A stretch of DNA of 64,000 bases from Pelotomaculum terephthalicicum JT (lineage in GTDB: Bacteria; Bacillota; Desulfotomaculia; Desulfotomaculales; Pelotomaculaceae). The first letter of the stretch is position 1; each line of letters starts with the position of its first letter. The DNA lies in assembly GCF_022410535.1 (NCBI RefSeq), contig NZ_JAKNBL010000002.1, positions 62,001 through 126,000 on the forward strand, given 5' to 3'. Position numbers and translations under genes: made by a program. The notes beneath the pieces were generated by a model. It did not search any database. It had not been told where the DNA came from and saw only the letters and a list, made by a program, of their open reading frames with translations. Shown in pieces: positions 25,975-35,029 of this stretch.

Positions 25975-27225
25975 ATGTTTAACGATAAAGGGCAGTTGAA
26001 GTGTTCCTTTTGCGGTAAGCTTCAGGATCAAGTAAAAAAACTGGTGGCTGGCCCTGGTGTTTATATTTGTGATGAATGTATTGAATTGTGCAATGAAATT
26101 ATTGAAGAGGAACTCAGTGAAGACCTGGGCTTGGAACTTGGCGATATACCAAAGCCGAAAGAAATCAAAGAGATTCTGGACCAATATGTAATTGGACAGG
26201 AGAATGCGAAAAAATCATTGGCGGTTGCTGTTTACAATCATTATAAACGGATCAACCTCGGCGGTAAAATTGACGATGTCGAATTGCAAAAAAGCAATAT
26301 AGTGATGCTGGGGCCTACCGGAAGCGGTAAAACTCTTCTGGCCCAGACCTTGGCCCGTCTGCTGAATGTTCCTTTTGCCATTGCCGACGCCACGTCCCTG
26401 ACTGAGGCCGGTTACGTGGGCGAGGATGTGGAAAACATCCTGCTGAAATTAATCCAGGCTGCGGATTATGATGTGGAAAAAGCGGAAAAAGGCATTGTAT
26501 ATATCGACGAGATTGACAAAATCGCCCGCAAGTCGGAAAATCCGTCGATAACACGTGATGTTTCCGGAGAAGGCGTTCAACAAGCACTGCTGAAAATACT
26601 TGAAGGCACTGTGGCCAGTGTCCCGCCTCAAGGCGGACGCAAGCACCCCCATCAGGAGTTCATCCAACTGGACACCACCAATGTTTTGTTTATTTGTGGC
26701 GGAGCTTTTGACGGGATTGAGAAAATCATTGAGAACCGCACGGGCAAAAAGTCGATGGGGTTCGGCGCTGAAATCAAGCCCAGGAAAGAAATGAAAATAG
26801 GGGAAATCCTCAGCAATATACTGCCGGAGGACCTGCTTAAATACGGACTTATTCCTGAGTTTGTCGGCAGGTTGCCGGTTATTGTCACCTTGGATGCCCT
26901 CGATGAGGAAGCATTGATCCGTATCCTCACCGAACCGAGGAACGCGCTTGTTAAACAGTATGAGAAACTGTTTGGCTTGGATAATGTTGCCCTTGAGTTT
27001 GCCCCGGAAGCGTTGAAAGCGGTTGCCGAAGAAGCGCTCAGGCGCAACACCGGCGCCAGGGGCTTGCGGTCTATTTTGGAAGAAGTCATGCTGGAAGTGA
27101 TGTATGATATTCCGTCACGGGATGACATCGCCAAATGTATTGTTACCAGGGAAACAATTCAGAAAAAGGAATCCCCGCGCATCATCGCTCTGGACCGCAA
27201 GAAGAAGAAGGAAGAAACGGCTTAA
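25975..27225 (+). CDS. clpX: ATP-dependent Clp protease ATP-binding subunit ClpX
   Basis: A 416-residue AAA+ unfoldase. The N-terminal zinc-binding domain has CSFCGK and CDECIELC (about residues 10-40). Walker A GPTGSGKT is near 112, Walker [12 protein letters not shown] near 180, and the ClpP-docking loop is expected near 265. The start at 25975 follows AAAGAGGTGGAAAT. The C-terminus ends in a Lys/Glu-rich tail (RKKKKEETA). The DNA coding for that tail and the following terminator occurs again at 29823-29912. Confidence 0.97.
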   Translation: MFNDKGQLKCSFCGKLQDQVKKLVAGPGVYICDECIELCNEIIEEELSEDLGLELGDIPKPKEIKEILDQYVIGQENAKKSLAVAVYNHYKRINLGGKIDDVELQKSNIVMLGPTGSGKTLLAQTLARLLNVPFAIADATSLTEAGYVGEDVENILLKLIQAADYDVEKAEKGIVYIDEIDKIARKSENPSITRDVSGEGVQQALLKILEGTVASVPPQGGRKHPHQEFIQLDTTNVLFICGGAFDGIEKIIENRTGKKSMGFGAEIKPRKEMKIGEILSNILPEDLLKYGLIPEFVGRLPVIVTLDALDEEALIRILTEPRNALVKQYEKLFGLDNVALEFAPEALKAVAEEALRRNTGARGLRSILEEVMLEVMYDIPSRDDIAKCIVTRETIQKKESPRIIALDRKKKKEETA

Positions 27226-27292
27226 GTCGCGCCGGAGTTGTTATACGCGAAAGAAAGCTCCTGACGGGAATAATTCCGCAGGGGCTTTTTTC
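27196..27292 (+). repeat. Direct repeat copy A: clpX 3' end plus terminator
   Basis: This segment holds the last codons of clpX, its stop codon and the downstream hairpin. From 27215 on it matches copy B at 29836-29912 with about five differences in 78 positions. The two copies flank the XRE and c-di-GMP cassette. Confidence 0.85.
27257..27291 (+). terminator. clpX terminator
   Basis: AGCTCCTG and CAGGGGCT form the outer stem with an inner CGG/CCG pairing, followed by TTTTTT. It ends the tig-clpP-clpX transcript. Confidence 0.85.
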
Positions 27293-27345
27293 ATCACTAA
27301 GGCGTTTCTGTTTCTTCCACTTCAGACAGGCAGCCAATGTTTCGG

Positions 27346-27678
27346 TTATTTATAGTTTAGTTTTAAGTAGGATTCCATTACCTCTTTTAAAAATGTTACA
27401 TGTTTTACATCATTTGTATTTGTGAGCAGGTCATACAGTTCATATAAAGCCTCTTGAAATTCATCTTTAGGCACTCGAAGCAGTATATCTGGCGTAACTC
27501 CTAAGATTTCTGCTATTTTAGCCAAAGTCAGTAGTGAAGTATTTCTTTGGCCTCTCTCAAGATAACCCAGATATGAGCCGGTAATACCTAAACTATGTGA
27601 TAATTGTTCCAGTGTTAAATCTTTTTCCTTGCGGTACCGGCGAATATTTTTTCCACATACTTTCAGTATATCAAGCAC
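27346..27678 (-). CDS. XRE-family transcriptional regulator
   Basis: A 110-residue Cro/CI-type regulator. The helix-turn-helix occupies about residues 8-65 (IRRYRKEKDLTLEQLSHSLG, then GSYLGYLERGQRN). The rest (about 70-110) is a short helical region probably used for dimerisation. It starts with GTG at 27678 and has only a weak ribosome binding site. It is divergent from the riboswitch-controlled operon that begins near 27800, with about 90 bases between, so it may control that operon. Composition is AT-rich relative to clpX. Confidence 0.85.
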   Translation of the reverse strand: MLDILKVCGKNIRRYRKEKDLTLEQLSHSLGITGSYLGYLERGQRNTSLLTLAKIAEILGVTPDILLRVPKDEFQEALYELYDLLTNTNDVKHVTFLKEVMESYLKLNYK

Positions 27679-27770
27679 TCGTTTTCACCATCGCTATTTC
27701 AAAATATTTTTATAAAATCCCCATTTAGTAGAATAACTATCCCACCCGTACACTTTTCAATGTAAAGTAA

Positions 27771-27799
27771 TTGATAATATAAACATATAGTTGTATAAT
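27771..27799 (+). promoter_or_regulatory. Near-consensus promoter of the c-di-GMP operon
   Basis: TTGATA (27771-27776) and a perfect TATAAT (27794-27799) are separated by 17 bases. Transcription would begin near 27806, about 26 bases before the riboswitch. Confidence 0.88.
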
Positions 27800-27831
27800 T
27801 ATTGTTAATTGTAGGGAAAAGTAGACTGATA

Positions 27832-27928
27832 GTTTCTTTGGAGGGCAGACCATTTCGAAAGAGTGGGGCGCAAAGCCTTGGATCTAAGGTAACTAAGTTG
27901 CTATGATTGTCAGGCTGCAGAAAGAAAC
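27832..27928 (+). promoter_or_regulatory. c-di-GMP-I (GEMM-I) riboswitch aptamer
   Basis: The closing stem P1 is GTTTCTTT (27832-27839) with AAAGAAAC (27921-27928). Inside lie AGGGCAGACC, the CGAAAG tetraloop region, GTGGGGCGCAAAGCC and CTAAGG, which follow the published Vibrio Vc2 aptamer closely. The ligand-contacting A18 and G20 equivalents are A at 27842 and G at 27844; a G at this place favours c-di-GMP over cGAMP. It is followed by the HD-GYP, unknown and CBS-GGDEF genes, a fitting set of targets. Confidence 0.93.
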
Positions 27929-27992
27929 GGTGACACAAATTTTTACTCGTCCTTTCTGAAAAAGCCCCTTGATACCATGGTGATGGAAGGGG
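27918..27992 (+). promoter_or_regulatory. Probable translational expression platform of the riboswitch
   Basis: CAGAAAG (27918-27924) overlaps the 3' half of P1 and can pair instead with CTTTCTG (27952-27958). Downstream, CCCCTT (27965-27970) can pair with AAGGGG (27987-27992), the ribosome binding site of the HD-GYP gene. There is no T run, so control of translation rather than termination is expected. The direction of switching cannot be read by eye. Confidence 0.6.
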
Positions 27993-28002
27993 TATTGATT
28001 AA

Positions 28003-28578
28003 ATGTTTGAAGAGTTAAATAACTTAGTCAAAATGATCTATGATTACAGTTTAGAAACTTATCAACATTCAGTCAATGTGGGAATCATTGCCACTAGAAT
28101 CGGGAATTTTCTAGGATTATCAGAAAAGCAAGTTTCGTTAATCAAATATGCGGGTTTGCTTCATGACATCGGTAAAACTAAAATTGATTTAAAAATATTA
28201 AATAAACCAGGAAAGTTAACAAGTAAAGAGTTTACTATTATTAAGAAACATACGGAATACGGAGTTGAAATATTATCATCCTATCCTTGGACCAAACCTT
28301 TTCTCCAGTTGGTGAATCTGCACCATGAGAGATGGGATGGCAGCGGTTACAACGGCTTTCATGGAAGAGATATTCCCATGGGAGCAAGGATACTGGCCCT
28401 GGCAGATGCTTTTGATGCCATGACTTCAGGCAGGCCTTATTCTCAAATTAATAGTATGGAGCAAATTATTAATGAATTAGATAAGTTTAGCGGCACTCAG
28501 TTCGATCCCCACTTGGTTGAAAAGGTCATCCATGCTTCAGATAAGGTATTGCTAAAAGATTGGGATGGGGTTGTTTAA
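28003..28578 (+). CDS. HD-GYP-like phosphodiesterase
   Basis: A 191-residue stand-alone HD-GYP-like domain. The metal-binding HD motif appears as LLHDIGKTKI (about residue 48), followed by HHERWDGSGY (about 106) and the RILALADAFDAMTSGRPY helix typical of HD-GYP enzymes, which hydrolyse c-di-GMP. The GYP signature reads GYN, and the following segment is FHGRDIP instead of the usual GL-G--I. No sensor domain is attached. It is the first gene behind the c-di-GMP riboswitch, so c-di-GMP probably controls its own turnover; activity is inferred. Confidence 0.85.
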   Translation: MFEELNNLVKMIYDYSLETYQHSVNVGIIATRIGNFLGLSEKQVSLIKYAGLLHDIGKTKIDLKILNKPGKLTSKEFTIIKKHTEYGVEILSSYPWTKPFLQLVNLHHERWDGSGYNGFHGRDIPMGARILALADAFDAMTSGRPYSQINSMEQIINELDKFSGTQFDPHLVEKVIHASDKVLLKDWDGVV

Positions 28579-28936
28579 CTTGAAATCAGGTAATTCGAAT
28601 GATACCGGGAGAAAGGCACAAATTTCAATTATACTGTCTGAATTTGAGATTCCCCCGATACAGGACGTACTGCTCATCGGCAAAAAGGCGCCCGTTGGTC
28701 CCGAAGCCGTTCAACGGATGATAGATGTGCTGAGTCCGGAACAATATGAAATTATAAAGGTAAATGAGGGGCCCTTTGAAGCAGTGGTAATTCGAAATTC
28801 ACTTTCCCTATTGATTACCCGGGATAAGCTATTAAATATTATTCTGGATGAAGGGTGTAAGATTGCATCCGAAACAGCAGTTTTGAAAGCTCAAGTAAAT
28901 ATAGTTTTGAATATTAATGTTGAGGTTGACCTGTGA
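28565..28936 (+). CDS. Unknown 123-residue protein of the c-di-GMP operon
   Basis: I recognise no family. The protein is small and soluble. After about 15 polar residues, a mixed alpha/beta domain begins (ISIILSEFEIPPIQDVLLIG, then a helix AVQRMIDVLSPEQYEII). A C-terminal beta strand region alternates Val, Asn and Ile (VNIVLNINVEVDL). It overlaps the HD-GYP gene by 14 bases and its stop overlaps the next ATG (TGATG), so it is made together with both enzymes. The ATG at 28565 could be replaced by a TTG at 28580. An adaptor or regulator role is speculation. Confidence 0.65.
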   Translation: MGLFNLKSGNSNDTGRKAQISIILSEFEIPPIQDVLLIGKKAPVGPEAVQRMIDVLSPEQYEIIKVNEGPFEAVVIRNSLSLLITRDKLLNIILDEGCKIASETAVLKAQVNIVLNINVEVDL

Positions 28937-29778
28937 TGCTCAAAGTATTTGATGTTATGTCTTCTCCTGTCATTACAGCCGATGTTCTGGATAGCGTTAG
29001 TAAAGCGGCTTTAATTATGGAAAAAAATAAAATAGGCGGTCTTCCGGTTTTAGATGAAAGAAAACAGCTGTGCGGCATTATAACCTCCCGGGACGTGCGC
29101 CGCGTCCATCATAATCGTATTGTTGCCGACGCCATGAGCAAAAATGTAGTACATGTTAACAAATATACTACTCTATGGGATGCTAAAAGTATTCTTGAGG
29201 AAAAAAAACTGGAAAGGCTACCGGTTTTAGAGGGCTGCAAACTAGTCGGAATTATTACTAGAACTGATATTCTTGTTAAAATTGGCAGGCATACAGATCC
29301 GCTAACCGGGCTTATGACAGGTTCATATATAAGATATCTGGCTGAGAACATTCTGAAGGCTGGGAATGAACTCACAGTCATATTTTTTGACCTGAACGGT
29401 TTTGGACTTATTAACAAAAAACATGGACACGTTTACGGAGATCGTTGTTTGAAAATAGTCGGGCAAATTTTTACCGAAAATACGTCCGGCGGACTCTATT
29501 TTCCAGGACGTTATGCCGGGGATGAGTTTATAGTAGTGACCACGGAAAAAAAAGATGATGCCGGTTTATGGGCCAATGAAATAATAAAAAAAATAGTCAA
29601 TATCACAAAGAAAAAGGGCATGCCGGTAAACATCGCCGCCGGAGTGGCAGGCGGCCGCAGAAAAAATGCACGGATGGAAATACATCTTTCCGCAACTGTA
29701 GATGACTTAATCAATTCGGCCAGTCTTGCCTCGACTTTATCAAAGCAATACTGTGTACCTGTTACATTTTCAAATTGA
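28936..29778 (+). CDS. CBS-pair GGDEF protein, probable diguanylate cyclase
   Basis: A 280-residue protein with two CBS motifs (about residues 1-60 and 62-120; MSSPVITAD and MSKNVVHVN open them) followed by a GGDEF domain (about 125-280). The active-site loop reads RYAGDEF (about 193), an accepted active variant, and DLNGFGLINKKHGHVYGD provides the metal and base contacts. No RxxD inhibitory site precedes the loop. CBS pairs usually bind adenine nucleotides, so synthesis may respond to energy state. It is translationally coupled to the 123-residue protein. Confidence 0.88.
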   Translation: MLKVFDVMSSPVITADVLDSVSKAALIMEKNKIGGLPVLDERKQLCGIITSRDVRRVHHNRIVADAMSKNVVHVNKYTTLWDAKSILEEKKLERLPVLEGCKLVGIITRTDILVKIGRHTDPLTGLMTGSYIRYLAENILKAGNELTVIFFDLNGFGLINKKHGHVYGDRCLKIVGQIFTENTSGGLYFPGRYAGDEFIVVTTEKKDDAGLWANEIIKKIVNITKKKGMPVNIAAGVAGGRRKNARMEIHLSATVDDLINSASLASTLSKQYCVPVTFSN

Positions 29779-29822
29779 TATTATTATTGATAAAAGAAAA
29801 CGTGCTGTTCACAGCGCCGGCT

Positions 29823-29912
29823 CGCAACAAGAAAAAAACGGCTTAAGTCGCGCCGGAGTTGTTATGCGCGAAAGAAAGCTCCTGACGGAAATAATACCGC
29901 AGGAGTTTTTTC
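29823..29912 (+). repeat. Direct repeat copy B: displaced clpX 3' end plus terminator
   Basis: This copy starts with codons reading R-N-K-K-K-T-A-stop, like the clpX tail, and continues with the same spacer and hairpin as copy A (five or so differences from 29836 on). It lies 139 bases before lonB, where the clpX end would have been before the cassette arrived. Confidence 0.85.
29878..29911 (+). terminator. Terminator of the c-di-GMP operon (copy of the clpX terminator)
   Basis: CTCCTG and CAGGAG with inner CGG/CCG pairs are followed by TTTTTT. It is the second copy of the clpX terminator and now ends the HD-GYP to CBS-GGDEF transcript. Confidence 0.8.
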
Positions 29913-30050
29913 TTCATTGCCGGCCGTCGCCTGTTTGGATTTTGTTCTGTTGTAAGACTCAGGATGCTTGAATTTAAAAATTTTGGTTAAAATTTCAAAA
30001 ACTTAGCAATACTAATGTTAATATTCCTGTTTGATGGGAGGAAGTGTCTT

Positions 30051-31769
30051 ATGGGAGATTATTCTTCCGGTTTTGGCAGCATATTGACTTTTATTCAGGT
30101 CTTTTTCGCGGTGATTATCGGCTTGTATTTTTGGAATTTGTTAAAGAATCAGCACAGCAGCAAGAACGTGCTGGAGAGAGAATCAAAGAGAGAAATGGAA
30201 AAGCTCAAGGAACTGCGTTCCATTTCCCTGACTGAGCCTCTTAGTGAAAAAACCCGCCCGGCCAGTTTCCAAGAAATTATCGGGCAACCGGAGGGGCTGA
30301 AGTCTTTGCGCGCGGCCCTTTGCGGACCTAACCCCCAGCACTTGATCATCTATGGGCCGCCTGGTGTGGGCAAGACCGCCGCGGCCAGACTGGTGCTGGA
30401 AGAAGCGAAGAAGAACGCCTGCTCTCCGTTTAAGGAGGATGCTAAATTTATCGAAATCGACGCTACCACGGCCCGTTTTGACGAGCGCGGCATTGCCGAC
30501 CCGTTGATCGGGTCGGTCCACGACCCGATCTACCAGGGGGCGGGCGCGATGGGTATCGCGGGCATTCCCCAGCCAAAGGCCGGCGCGGTAACGAAGGCGC
30601 ATGGCGGAGTGTTGTTTATTGATGAAATTGGTGAGCTGCACCCCAGCCAGATAAACAAGCTGTTGAAAGTGATGGAAGACCGCAAAGTCCACCTGGAGAG
30701 CGCGTATTACAGCGCGGAGGACCCCAATATACCCTCGCATATACATGATATCTTTCAAAACGGACTGCCGGCGGATTTCCGGATGGTGGGCGCGACTACG
30801 CGGGGTCCGGAACATATCGCGCCGGCTATTCGCTCCCGCTGTTTGGAAGTTTATTTTCGCCAGCTTCTGCCTGACGAAATTGAAATGATAGCTGCCAACG
30901 CGGCCGGGAAAATAAAGATGCCTCTCAGCGCGGGAGCGCTTGAAGTGCTGAAAAAGTATGCCACAAACGGACGCGAGGCTGTAAATATTATTCAAATTGC
31001 CGCCGGTTTGGTTATAACCGAAGAACGGGAGGAGATCCGTACTGCCGATATCGAGTGGGTTGTCCAAAGCGGGCAGTACGCGCCGCGTCCTGACAAAAAG
31101 ATACCTGATCACCCTCAAGTCGGACTGGTTAACGGACTCGCCGTGTATGGCCCGGGCATGGGGGTTCTCCTTGAAGTGGAAGCCAATGCTCTGCCCGCTG
31201 CCAGGGAGCAAGGCAAGTTAACTGTTACCGGACTCGTGGAAGAAGAAGAGATGGGGGGAGGCGGCAAGACCGTTCGCCGCAAAAGTATGGCCAGGAGTTC
31301 GGTGGAAAATGTTCTCACTGTGCTGCGCCGGGCGATGGAATGCGACCCCCGGGATTACGATATCCATGTGAACTTGCCTGGGGCGGCGCCTACCGATGGG
31401 CCTTCGGCAGGTGTTACCATAGCCACGGCTGTTTATTCGGCAATCCTTGGCCTGCCGGTTGACAACACAGTGGCCATGACCGGTGAGGTATCCATTCGCG
31501 GCTTGGTTAAGCCTGTGGGCGGCATAGTGGCCAAGGTGGAAGCCGCCCGCCGGGCCGGAGCCAGAAAGGTGCTGATACCGGCTGAAAACTACCAGGAACT
31601 GTTCCGTGATTTTACGGGGATTGAGGTGATCCCTGTCAATCGTCTGGAAGAGGTAATGCGTGCGGCGCTGATCACCATGCCGGTGTTGGGCAAAAAAATA
31701 GAGCGGCAGGCTCCGGCCGCGCCGGATGTATTGAGCGCTAATGGTTTAATGGTGGGACATACCTTGTAA
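30051..31769 (+). CDS. lonB: Membrane-associated ATP-dependent protease LonB
   Basis: A 572-residue LonB protease, known in Bacillus as a sporulation-linked Lon paralogue. The ATG at 30051 follows GGGAGGAAG. An N-terminal membrane helix (about residues 8-28) replaces the Lon N-domain. The AAA+ domain has Walker A GPPGVGKT (about 102) and Walker B GGVLFIDEIGEL. The Lon protease domain carries the catalytic serine in PTDGPSAGVT (about 450) and the lysine in GIVAKVEAARRAG (about 495). The gene precedes lon as in many Clostridia and Bacilli. Confidence 0.95.
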   Translation: MGDYSSGFGSILTFIQVFFAVIIGLYFWNLLKNQHSSKNVLERESKREMEKLKELRSISLTEPLSEKTRPASFQEIIGQPEGLKSLRAALCGPNPQHLIIYGPPGVGKTAAARLVLEEAKKNACSPFKEDAKFIEIDATTARFDERGIADPLIGSVHDPIYQGAGAMGIAGIPQPKAGAVTKAHGGVLFIDEIGELHPSQINKLLKVMEDRKVHLESAYYSAEDPNIPSHIHDIFQNGLPADFRMVGATTRGPEHIAPAIRSRCLEVYFRQLLPDEIEMIAANAAGKIKMPLSAGALEVLKKYATNGREAVNIIQIAAGLVITEEREEIRTADIEWVVQSGQYAPRPDKKIPDHPQVGLVNGLAVYGPGMGVLLEVEANALPAAREQGKLTVTGLVEEEEMGGGGKTVRRKSMARSSVENVLTVLRRAMECDPRDYDIHVNLPGAAPTDGPSAGVTIATAVYSAILGLPVDNTVAMTGEVSIRGLVKPVGGIVAKVEAARRAGARKVLIPAENYQELFRDFTGIEVIPVNRLEEVMRAALITMPVLGKKIERQAPAAPDVLSANGLMVGHTL

Positions 31770-31870
31770 AATGGCTGGATTCAACGGAGATGGCATGGCC
31801 TGCTGAGTCAACTTGCTTTGATTAGCAAGAAGAAGCAAAATATAAATACAATGTCCAGATCTGTATTAAT

Positions 31871-31890
31871 AACCCGGCTTAAGCCGGGTT
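31871..31890. terminator. Palindrome between lonB and lon
   Basis: A perfect 20-base palindrome with arms AACCCGGCTT and AAGCCGGGTT, followed by TATTGGTTTT. The T run is imperfect, so it is a modest terminator for lonB or a protein-binding site ahead of lon. Confidence 0.55.
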
Positions 31891-32015
31891 TATTGGTTTT
31901 CTAGTAATTATTACTATAGGGGTTTTCAAAATTTCATGTTAAAATAAACGCATATGAATGTACGTCCTAATATTATGACAACGTAAGCAACATCTTCTCA
32001 AAAGGAGGCGCAGCT

Positions 32016-34430
32016 ATGCATTCTGAAATAAAGACTTTGCCCTTGTTGCCTTTAAGGGGTATTCTGGTCTTTCCCTACATGGTCATTCACCTGGATGTCG
32101 GCCGTGAAAAATCAGTAGTTGCCATAGAGGAAGCGATGATCCAGGACCGGGTTATTTTTCTTGCCACCCAGAAAGAGGCGCAGACTGACGATCCGGGACA
32201 GGATGATATTTTTGCTATTGGCACAGTTGCTGAAGTTAAACAACTATTAAAACTGCCGGGTGGCACTATCCGGGTTTTAGTGGAAGGACTTGCCAGGGCA
32301 AAGGTCAGAAATTTTATAACTAACGAGCCATATTTTCAGGTGGAGATTGAGCAATACTCCGAAAATGTTCAAAAAAACAGTGAAATAGAAGCGCTGATGC
32401 GCAGTTTGGTTTACCAGTTTGAACAATACGTTAAACTATCCAAGCGGATACCGCCCGAAGCGGTTGTTTCCGTCGTTAATCTTGACGAACCCGGGCGTCT
32501 GGCGGATATTGTCGCTTCGCACCTGACCCTGCGTATTGAAGATAAGCAAAGCATTCTTGAGTCTGTAAACATCTCCCAGCGTCTTGAAAAACTATGCGCT
32601 ATTGTGGCAAAAGAGCTGGAAATTGTTGAACTGGAACGTAAAATCAATATTCGTGTCCGCAAACAGATGGAAAAGACTCAGAAGGAATATTACTTGCGTG
32701 AACAAATGAAAGCGATTCAGCGGGAACTCGGCGAGAAAGATGAACGGGTGGCCGAGGGTGAAGACCTGAGAGAGAAAATCGCCCGGGCCAAACTGCCGAA
32801 AGAAGTGGAAGAAAAGGCCATCAAGGAAGTTGAAAGACTTGAGAAAATGCCGCCGATGGCGGCGGAAGCAGCGGTAGTACGCAACTATTTGGACTGGCTT
32901 TTATCCTTGCCCTGGAACAAAGCTACCAGAGACCGGCTTGATATCAAAGGAGCCGAAACCATCTTGGAAGAAGACCATTACGGATTAAAAACGGTGAAGG
33001 AACGTATTTTGGAATACCTGGCAATCCGCAAGCTGGCCAAGAAAATGAAAGGCCCGATTATCTGCTTTGTGGGGCCGCCCGGTGTGGGTAAAACTTCTCT
33101 CGGCCGTTCAATAGCCCGCGCCTTGGAGCGGAAGTTTGTCCGCATGTCCCTGGGCGGAGTGCGCGATGAAGCTGAAATCCGGGGGCACCGCCGTACTTAC
33201 GTCGGCGCCATGCCGGGGCGGATCATCCAGGGTATGCGTCAGGCCGGCTCCAAAAACCCGGTATTCCTGCTGGATGAGATTGATAAAATGAGTATGGACT
33301 TTCGCGGCGACCCGTCTGCGGCGCTTCTCGAAGTGTTGGATATGGAACAGAACAACACTTTCAGCGATCATTACATTGAAGCCCCGTTTGACCTGTCCAA
33401 CGTTATGTTCATCACCACGGCGAACGTGCAGCAAAACATTCCCAGGCCGCTGCTGGACCGGATGGAGGTAATCTATCTATCCGGCTACACGGAAGAAGAG
33501 AAAGTGCAGATCGGCGTGCGTCATCTCTTCCCCAAGCAGGTAAAAGAACACGGGTTGAGTAAAGGCATGTTGAAGATTTCTGAAAACACCATTCGCAAGA
33601 TTATCCGGGAATATACCAGAGAATCAGGCGTGCGGAATCTGGAAAGACAAATAGCGGCGATTTGCCGCAAGACCGCCAGGCAGATTGTTACCGATAAGAC
33701 CAAAAAGGTTCAGGTGACCACGCAAAACTTGAGCCAATTTCTAGGCACTTCCCGTTTCCGCTACGGCGTGGCGGAGCAGGACGACCAGGTAGGGGTGGCT
33801 ACAGGCCTGGCCTGGACGGAAGTGGGCGGCGATACGCTGGCGATTGAAATCACTATTTATAAAGGAAGCGGCAAGCTGACTTTAACCGGTAAGCTGGGCG
33901 AAGTGATGAAAGAATCGGCGCAGGCCGGTTATAGCTACATCCGGAGCCGGACTGACGAACTGGGTATAAACGAGGAGTTTTACAATAAGGAGGATATTCA
34001 TATCCATGTTCCCGAGGGGGCTATTCCCAAAGACGGCCCCTCGGCGGGCATTACCATGGCTACCGCCCTGGCATCGGCTATTACCGGGCGCAAGGTGCGG
34101 CATGACGTGGCGATGACGGGTGAAATTACCTTGCGCGGCCGGGTGCTGCCGGTGGGCGGAATCAAGGAAAAGGTGCTGGCTGCGCACCGTGCCGGTATAA
34201 AAACTCTGCTTTTGCCTAAAGATAATAAGAAAGACTTGGACGATATTCCTAAAAAGGTGAAAGATAAGATCAACTTTATTCTGGTGGATCATATGGATGA
34301 AGTATTGGAAACGGCCCTCGCGGAAAAAGAATACAGGCCCGAAGGTCTTGACGCTGTCCCCCCGGTGGTGTCGCCGGAAGTTTATCACCCTGCTGTAATA
34401 AGCGAGGGAAGCGCCCCTGCACCGTCATGA
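32016..34430 (+). CDS. lon: ATP-dependent protease Lon
   Basis: An 804-residue Lon protease of typical size. The N-terminal LON substrate-binding domain spans about 8-205, with a coiled-coil linker to about 300. The AAA+ module has Walker A GPPGVGKT (about 352) and [12 protein letters not shown]. The protease domain has the catalytic serine in [10 protein letters not shown] (about 675) and the lysine in [14 protein letters not shown] (about 718). AAAAGGAGGCGCAGCT precedes the ATG at 32016. The stop overlaps the engB start (ATGA). I see no CtsR or CIRCE site upstream. Confidence 0.97.
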   Translation: MHSEIKTLPLLPLRGILVFPYMVIHLDVGREKSVVAIEEAMIQDRVIFLATQKEAQTDDPGQDDIFAIGTVAEVKQLLKLPGGTIRVLVEGLARAKVRNFITNEPYFQVEIEQYSENVQKNSEIEALMRSLVYQFEQYVKLSKRIPPEAVVSVVNLDEPGRLADIVASHLTLRIEDKQSILESVNISQRLEKLCAIVAKELEIVELERKINIRVRKQMEKTQKEYYLREQMKAIQRELGEKDERVAEGEDLREKIARAKLPKEVEEKAIKEVERLEKMPPMAAEAAVVRNYLDWLLSLPWNKATRDRLDIKGAETILEEDHYGLKTVKERILEYLAIRKLAKKMKGPIICFVGPPGVGKTSLGRSIARALERKFVRMSLGGVRDEAEIRGHRRTYVGAMPGRIIQGMRQAGSKNPVFLLDEIDKMSMDFRGDPSAALLEVLDMEQNNTFSDHYIEAPFDLSNVMFITTANVQQNIPRPLLDRMEVIYLSGYTEEEKVQIGVRHLFPKQVKEHGLSKGMLKISENTIRKIIREYTRESGVRNLERQIAAICRKTARQIVTDKTKKVQVTTQNLSQFLGTSRFRYGVAEQDDQVGVATGLAWTEVGGDTLAIEITIYKGSGKLTLTGKLGEVMKESAQAGYSYIRSRTDELGINEEFYNKEDIHIHVPEGAIPKDGPSAGITMATALASAITGRKVRHDVAMTGEITLRGRVLPVGGIKEKVLAAHRAGIKTLLLPKDNKKDLDDIPKKVKDKINFILVDHMDEVLETALAEKEYRPEGLDAVPPVVSPEVYHPAVISEGSAPAPS

Positions 34431-35029
34431 AAATAACCAGCGCGGAATTCGTTACCAGCGCGGTTAAAGCCGCGCAGTACCCGGCCGGGGAACTTATGGA
34501 GGTAGCCCTGGCCGGGCGTTCTAATGTAGGGAAGTCTTCCCTGTTGAATAAAGTCGTCAACAGGCGGGGGCTTGCCCGCACCAGCAATACCCCGGGACGT
34601 ACCCGCCTGATTAACTTTTTTCTAATCAACGGGCAGTTTCATTTAGTGGACCTGCCGGGCTACGGTTATGCCAGAGTGGCTGCCGGTGAAAGGGAAAACT
34701 GGGGTAGAATGATTGAAACCTACCTGACGGGGAGGAAAAATTTAAAAGGCATTTTACTGCTTATCGATAGCCGCCACCCGCCAACAGACCTGGATATTCA
34801 AGTGTTCGGCTGGTTAAAGAACTGCGGTATCCCGGTGGCGGTTGTCACGACAAAAGCGGATAAGCTATCGCGTTCGAAGCTGCTCCGTTCCATGCAAACC
34901 ATCAGGAAGGAATTGCCGCTAGACGGGGAAGACATGTTGACGGCTTTTTCCGCAGAAACCGGTCAGGGTAGGGAAGAACTGCTGAGTATAATTGAACAAT
35001 GGGTGAATATTACTGGAAGAATATCATAA
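34427..35029 (+). CDS. engB: Ribosome biogenesis GTPase EngB (YsxC/YihA)
   Basis: A 200-residue small GTPase needed for large-subunit assembly. G1 is GRSNVGKSS (about residue 26), G3 DLPGYG (about 72) and G4 TTKADK (about 142). It overlaps the lon stop by four bases, the usual lon-engB pairing in Firmicutes. Its 3' end overlaps the tail of a convergent gene by about 20 bases. Confidence 0.95.
   Translation: MKITSAEFVTSAVKAAQYPAGELMEVALAGRSNVGKSSLLNKVVNRRGLARTSNTPGRTRLINFFLINGQFHLVDLPGYGYARVAAGERENWGRMIETYLTGRKNLKGILLLIDSRHPPTDLDIQVFGWLKNCGIPVAVVTTKADKLSRSKLLRSMQTIRKELPLDGEDMLTAFSAETGQGREELLSIIEQWVNITGRIS

Noticed and set aside
27699-27938. A 79-codon minus-strand frame between the XRE gene and the HD-GYP gene
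   Set aside because: It lies over the promoter and the c-di-GMP riboswitch on the other strand and has no coding features.
29726-29971. An 81-codon plus-strand frame at the end of the CBS-GGDEF gene
   Set aside because: It exists only because copy B of the clpX 3' end is read in another frame; a matching shadow occurs at copy A.
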